A stretch of 64,000 nucleotides of DNA from JAEXOD01 sp963663265 (GTDB lineage Bacteria > Bacteroidota > Ignavibacteria > Ignavibacteriales > Melioribacteraceae). The first letter of the stretch is position 1, and every line of letters begins with the position of its first letter. Positions 59,996 through 64,000 of the stretch are shown in pieces. The stretch lies in the NCBI GenBank assembly GCA_963663265.2, contig CAXXXM010000001.1:930001-994000 (forward strand). Direction: 5' to 3'. Both the position numbers and the translations under genes were made by a program. The notes below the pieces were generated by a model. It saw only the letters and a list, made by a program, of their open reading frames with translations, was not told the DNA's origin and did no database searches.

Positions 59996-61174
59996 TTATA
60001 TATAATTTAAGTGTATTTCTTTTAAATATTGTTCTTCTAAAACTCTGATAATCTTTTTAATAATATTTCTTCTTATCTCTAATTCACGTGGTAATGTAGG
60101 GTCTTGATGAGCTTCATTAATCCTTGTTCCAATATAAAATTCAATTATGTCACTTTCTCTAAGTAATTCGGCTAATGCTGAAGCCGCAGAAGGATCATGA
60201 ACAGCATCTCTATCTTTTAATAACTGATAAGTTCTGCTTAAAGTTAAAATTCCTTCAGTAACTAAATCAATTCCATTCATTTTTGAAGCAGGAGGTAAAT
60301 CACCGCATCTTTTTAATTCTGTTGTTACGTCTCTTCTTAATTCTCTTGCAATTATATTAGCAGTAGTACCGCCACAAATGATTTTTTTACCGGGGAAATT
60401 TGCCAATCTTTGAGCATATTCGCGGTCTTGTTCAGGATGAAATGGGGGACCTGATATTACCATTGTTCTACGAGGTGAACGGAAATAAATTACAGCACAT
60501 GTCATATCATCGTGTGGTACAAAATCATCCTCGTGTACCAATGCTTCGTTAATAATTTCTGAAGCTAACTTTCGTGCTGAAATTTTATCTTCAACTGTAA
60601 CTTTATTTACTGAATATTCTAAACAGCCACTCAATCTCCAACCAAGATGATATCGTTTACTACCTAATCCAGCTTGAGTTATTCCATCTGAAAAAATTAT
60701 TATTCTATCTTCAGGCTTAACAGTTGTTGTAGAAACTCTGATTGTCCTATTTTTCCAGCCTGGAGCAGTAAACTCTTCAATTTTTTCATCGGTTACTATT
60801 TTATTCCCACGTAAATGAATATGAGGAGGATTATCCATTTCAATTATTCTGGTTTCGCCAGAAAGTAGGGTATCAACAACAGTTAAGGTTGAATAGCTTA
60901 TTTTTCTAATTTCGCAAACAGGTAAAACATCCATAATTACTTTAACAGATTCAATTAAATCCATATCACTTGCAATAAATCGAACAGCCATTTCCGCAGT
61001 CATACAAGATAGGATGTTAGCCTTAACTCCACTTCCAAGCCCATCAGAAAGCACAACAATTCTTCTTCCTTCTTCCGGAATTTGCTTAAAAGCAAAGGAA
61101 TCACCGCAGATTTCTTCACCATATTTTTTTTCTTGAGCGTAGTCAACTTCTACAAAAAGATGGTTTTCTTCCAA
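59996..61174 (-). CDS. SpoIIE/PP2C-family serine phosphatase
   Basis: 392 residues. The metal-binding SpoIIE-type phosphatase core is visible: VVLSDGLGSGVKANILS (residues ~34-50), RIIIFSDGITQAGLG (~157-171) and HDDMTCAVIYF (~221-231). The C-terminal ~160 residues are a separate domain (GGTTANIIAREL) seen in hydrogenase-linked members. Probably dephosphorylates a regulatory protein. It is encoded 1 bp after the PAS-hydrogenase gene, so the pair could form an H2- or redox-signalling unit. Confidence 0.87.
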   Translation of the reverse strand: MEENHLFVEVDYAQEKKYGEEICGDSFAFKQIPEEGRRIVVLSDGLGSGVKANILSCMTAEMAVRFIASDMDLIESVKVIMDVLPVCEIRKISYSTLTVVDTLLSGETRIIEMDNPPHIHLRGNKIVTDEKIEEFTAPGWKNRTIRVSTTTVKPEDRIIIFSDGITQAGLGSKRYHLGWRLSGCLEYSVNKVTVEDKISARKLASEIINEALVHEDDFVPHDDMTCAVIYFRSPRRTMVISGPPFHPEQDREYAQRLANFPGKKIICGGTTANIIARELRRDVTTELKRCGDLPPASKMNGIDLVTEGILTLSRTYQLLKDRDAVHDPSAASALAELLRESDIIEFYIGTRINEAHQDPTLPRELEIRRNIIKKIIRVLEEQYLKEIHLNYI

Positions 61175-61175
61175 T

Positions 61176-62918
61176 TTAGTTATCCTTTTTAATTGTTAAA
61201 CCTTGAGGATTAATTTCTTGGGTTTTAAAACCTTTTGCAATTGACCGTAAAAGAATTTCAGTATCAGCCATATGTTCGCCTAACAATTTAGCAACACCTT
61301 GAACTGTATTTAAATTTTTTCTTAATATATCATTGGCCTTTTTAGCAATTTCTTCGCGTTTCATTTCAATTTCGGTGGCATCTTGTATGATACCACCGAT
61401 AACTTGTTGAGGCTCAATAGTGAACAGTGTTAAATGAAGCAGTTTTTCACCAGCTCGTAAATTTTGACGAAATAAATCTTCACCGGTTCGCATTGCAATT
61501 TTGAATAAATTGGCAAATGGAACAACTCTATCAAGATACGCACCTTTAAGTGAGGGGAGAACTTCATATAAAGCAAGTGTATCTTCACCAAACATTTCGG
61601 CAAAGTGTTTATTGCATTCAATGATTCGCATGTTTGAATCAACTAATACAGCTGCTGAAGGCATACAACGCAAAATTGCATTAGCTTTATTTAAGGCTTT
61701 TTTTCGCATCAATGAAACGCACATAGCTGATTCTGCTTTTCCATTTAATAAAGCGACAGCAAACTCTCTACATGTATCATAACCGCAGCCTCCGCAGTTT
61801 AATTCATCCGATGGATTTGTTTTTCCTATTTTTGCTAATGCTCTTTTTATTTTGTCATCGGGCTGAAATGCAAATTCTATCGTAGTTGGGACACGTAGAT
61901 ATTCAGTAACTTCAACCGAATTATTTCTATTTATAATTAAAGAATTACTAAAATTATCTTTTATTATTAATCTATCTTTTAATCCTAAAGTTTTGTTTGA
62001 TCGGCAAGGTCCGTTAATGCAACCACCTTTACAAGCTAAGGCTTCAATAAATATTTTTCTATCCACTTCTTGTCCATCAAATCCTTCTAAATAATATTTA
62101 ATGTGTTCTAATCCGCTAATTGCTAAAGTTTCAATGTTGGAATTATTCTCTTCTATATTCATTGTTTTAATCATTCCACCATCAATGGGGTATAAGTTTC
62201 CTTCTTCGGCAGCGTAAGGTACAAAGTCTTCTTCATTTCGAGGAGTTTCTGCCAAACTAATATTGTTACGTTCTAATAACTGGTTCAATTCGGGGAATGT
62301 TAAAGATAGATTTAAGTATTCAGGATATCTATCAGCTTCAATTTTTTTTGCTATACATGGTCCAAAAAATACTACATTAATATCATTTCCGAACTCTTTC
62401 TTCAATAACTTAGTGTGTGCTAAAAGGGGAGATAGAATTGGGCTTATATTTTTTTTGTAATGAGGTAAATGTTTGGAAATAAATTCAACAACAGAAGGAC
62501 AAGCTGAAGATATATACAAGCCATTATCAGAGTTTTCTAATAAGTTATTTACTCCGGCAGTAACTTCTTGTGCCCCCAGAGCAGTTTCACTAACACCTGC
62601 AAAACCAAGTTTTTTTAATGATGAAATCATTTGAGATTTTGATACATCACTAAACTCAGTTATCCATGAGGGTGCTAAAGAAGCATAAACTTTCTTTTTC
62701 TGTTTTAATAATAAATTAACTCTGGATAAATCGTCTCTTATTTTTTTTGCTTTTACAGGGCATATAACAACACAATGACCACAAGCAGTACAAAGCTCGG
62801 GAATTACACTTGCGTGCCCATCAGTCACTTTAATTGCTTTTACAGGGCATTCTCTAACGCACTTATAACAATCTTGACATTCTACCTGTACTGTAAATAT
62901 AGGATAACTATGATCCAT
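61176..62918 (-). CDS. Sensory [FeFe]-hydrogenase with PAS domain
   Basis: 580 residues. In order: two [4Fe-4S] sites (C14/17/20/24 and C43/46/49/53), an H-cluster domain with L1 SSACPSV, L2 FGPCIAKKIEA and L3 EALACKGGCINGPC, a CGGCGYDTC ... C iron-sulphur site near residue 380, a PAS domain (~415-520, MPSAAVLVDSNMRIIECNKH) and a helical tail. The usual proton-relay cysteine in L1 (TSCCP) is alanine, as known for sensory hydrogenases. No kinase or cyclase domain follows, so the signal must pass to a partner, most simply the adjacent phosphatase. Confidence 0.88.
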   Translation of the reverse strand: MDHSYPIFTVQVECQDCYKCVRECPVKAIKVTDGHASVIPELCTACGHCVVICPVKAKKIRDDLSRVNLLLKQKKKVYASLAPSWITEFSDVSKSQMISSLKKLGFAGVSETALGAQEVTAGVNNLLENSDNGLYISSACPSVVEFISKHLPHYKKNISPILSPLLAHTKLLKKEFGNDINVVFFGPCIAKKIEADRYPEYLNLSLTFPELNQLLERNNISLAETPRNEEDFVPYAAEEGNLYPIDGGMIKTMNIEENNSNIETLAISGLEHIKYYLEGFDGQEVDRKIFIEALACKGGCINGPCRSNKTLGLKDRLIIKDNFSNSLIINRNNSVEVTEYLRVPTTIEFAFQPDDKIKRALAKIGKTNPSDELNCGGCGYDTCREFAVALLNGKAESAMCVSLMRKKALNKANAILRCMPSAAVLVDSNMRIIECNKHFAEMFGEDTLALYEVLPSLKGAYLDRVVPFANLFKIAMRTGEDLFRQNLRAGEKLLHLTLFTIEPQQVIGGIIQDATEIEMKREEIAKKANDILRKNLNTVQGVAKLLGEHMADTEILLRSIAKGFKTQEINPQGLTIKKDN

Positions 62919-62926
62919 TTTAAACT

Positions 62927-63211
62927 CTATTTACTATTTTGGAAATTGTTACTTAAAAATAAATTGTTTAATAAGTCTATTAAACTACCTGAATCAATAT
63001 GGTTGTGAAGTTTACCATCAATTTCTATATTTGGACCATTACTGCATCTGTTTTCGCATCTACTGCCAATTAGTTCGATTTCCGCATTTAATTTATGATC
63101 TTGAATAAATAATTCAATTAAGTCTAAGTTCTTTTGGTTCCCCCTTGCAAAGCAAGAACTTCCCATACAAATTTTAATTTTATGTAATTCATCCTTATTT
63201 TTATCGAACAT
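62927..63211 (-). CDS. Thioredoxin-like [2Fe-2S] ferredoxin (NuoE-like)
   Basis: 94 residues with the four-cysteine pattern CMGSSCF ... GSRCENRC for a [2Fe-2S] cluster. Paralogue of the small ferredoxin at 59696. It lies 21 bp after rex and 8 bp before the sensory hydrogenase gene, so it is co-transcribed and probably exchanges electrons with it. Confidence 0.85.
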   Translation of the reverse strand: MFDKNKDELHKIKICMGSSCFARGNQKNLDLIELFIQDHKLNAEIELIGSRCENRCSNGPNIEIDGKLHNHIDSGSLIDLLNNLFLSNNFQNSK

Positions 63212-63232
63212 TTTTTTCCCTTATAAAAATTA

Positions 63233-63928
63233 TTACTTAAATGAATTTCTTTTTCTTGTAACAGAAAGTACTGCAAGACTTGAAGCCAGGTCTTCAGTTA
63301 AAACTGTAACAGATTCAGGTACTTTTAATTCGTTACTTGTAAAGTTCCAAATTGACTTTATTCCAGCTTCAATTATTATATCGGCAGTTTCTTGTGCAAC
63401 GTTTTCAGGTACACACAGAACAGCTATGTCATGATCGGAAATTTCAACAACTTCTCTAATATGAGATATTCCATAAACCGGTTTATCATGTAGTTTGATA
63501 CCAATTTTTGCAGGATCGGAATCAAATGCGGCAATCAAATTATAACCGTGCTTTTTAAATCCACCATAACCTAATAAGGCTGTTCCTAAATTGCCTGCAC
63601 CAAATAAGTACACGTTTGTTTGTGATTGTGAATTGATTATTTTTTCAATTCCTTCTATTAAATCAGCAATAGTATAGCCAACACGTGGTTTCCCTAAAAT
63701 TCCAGTAAATGCTAAATCTTTACGAACTGTAATTGGATCTAAATTTAGTTTATGAGCAATTTTGTCAGATGATACTACTTCTCTTCCATGTGATGAAAAC
63801 TCCCATAATACTCGTAAATACTTTGGGAATCTCCGTATGGTTGGTAATCGTAAACCTTTTAATTGAGAGTCTTCCATCGATTCTGAATATTCTTCTAAAA
63901 TATCTGGTTCCTTATATCCGTTTTTCAT
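63233..63928 (-). CDS. rex: Redox-sensing transcriptional repressor Rex
   Basis: 231 residues. The N-terminal winged helix has LPTIRRFPKYLRVLWEFSSH and SSDKIAHKLNLDPITVRKDL (residues ~55-75). The Rossmann domain senses NADH/NAD+ with FGAGNLGTALLGYGGF near 106 and AAFDSDPAKIG near 132. The C-terminal helix swaps between dimer partners. An ATG at residue 18 is a possible later start, because family members usually begin near the LPTIRR block. It heads the hydrogenase operon and probably represses it when NADH is low. Confidence 0.93.
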   Translation of the reverse strand: MKNGYKEPDILEEYSESMEDSQLKGLRLPTIRRFPKYLRVLWEFSSHGREVVSSDKIAHKLNLDPITVRKDLAFTGILGKPRVGYTIADLIEGIEKIINSQSQTNVYLFGAGNLGTALLGYGGFKKHGYNLIAAFDSDPAKIGIKLHDKPVYGISHIREVVEISDHDIAVLCVPENVAQETADIIIEAGIKSIWNFTSNELKVPESVTVLTEDLASSLAVLSVTRKRNSFK

Positions 63929-63956
63929 TTTCTAAACCTAACGATTATATTGATAA

Positions 63957-63998
63957 ATAATTATCGATAAAAATATACCGATATATAATTATCGATAA
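63957..63998. promoter_or_regulatory. Twin TTATCGATAA palindromes upstream of rex
   Basis: Perfect 10-bp palindromes at 63961-63970 and 63989-63998, 28 bp apart, each within ataattatcgataa. They lie 33 and 61 bp upstream of the rex start codon. Candidate operators for Rex autoregulation, although the sequence differs from the best-known Rex site (TTGTGAA...TTCACAA). Confidence 0.5.
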
Positions 63999-64000
63999 CC

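Overview
The window comes from an AT-rich chromosome. The best guess is a member of the Ignavibacteria/Chlorobi side of the Bacteroidota supergroup. The evidence is two secreted proteins ending in an NYPNPFNPST-type type IX sorting domain, a TonB with a proline-rich linker, a leucine-type dehydrogenase, and a Rex plus [FeFe]-hydrogenase locus pointing to a fermentative or facultatively anaerobic life. This placement is an inference from protein character, not from a marker-gene tree.

Layout. (1) 1-16344 is ordinary chromosome: two NhaD-type Na+/H+ antiporter genes in tandem (the first cut by the window edge), nuoN, a bifunctional NAD(P)H-hydrate repair enzyme, VanZ-like, TonB, a TetR regulator, an ABC ATPase, a YdcF-like protein, a leucine-type dehydrogenase, nusB, an MFS permease, an M50 protease, a Yip1-like protein, a response regulator, tRNA-Gly(CCC), a T9SS-secreted protein and tRNA-Val(TAC). 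(2) 16303-53912 is a complete-looking siphovirus-type prophage integrated in the 3' half of tRNA-Val, bounded by a 44-bp perfect direct repeat. It has a leftward integrase/lipoprotein/repressor block, a divergent operator region at 19274-19427, and one long rightward gene series. That series runs from regulators to a recombination and replication module (SbcD/SbcC, helicase, Lin1244-type initiator, resolvase-like nuclease), two ParB-like proteins (one fused to a methyltransferase), terminase, SPP1-like portal and MuF, scaffold, P22-like coat, head-tail connectors, a lysis and receptor-binding cassette set unusually early, tail genes with a programmed -1 frameshift, the tape measure and tail-tip proteins. 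At the far end, on the opposite strand, sits a three-gene cargo block with a sce7725/sce7726 pair, a candidate defence or conflict module. (3) 53913-58251 is gene-poor and very repeat-rich. It holds three degenerate copies of the tRNA-Val region whose anticodon arm has been replaced by CCCGAT/ATCGGG palindromes, five copies of a ~166-bp two-hairpin repeat (partly in 235-bp tandem pairs), a T9SS-secreted protein made of 29-residue YTYD repeats, and a small coiled-coil protein. (4) 58252-63928 is a leftward operon: rex, a 2Fe-2S thioredoxin-like ferredoxin, a PAS-domain [FeFe]-hydrogenase with a sensor-type active site, a SpoIIE phosphatase, a second small ferredoxin and a group-B-like [FeFe]-hydrogenase. 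Two perfect TTATCGATAA palindromes lie upstream.

How the genes work together: the prophage is a coherent temperate phage. The hydrogenase locus reads as an H2-sensing and redox-regulated (Rex) unit in which a sensory hydrogenase and a PP2C-type phosphatase could control a catalytic hydrogenase. Functions without a recognised family are stated as unknown.
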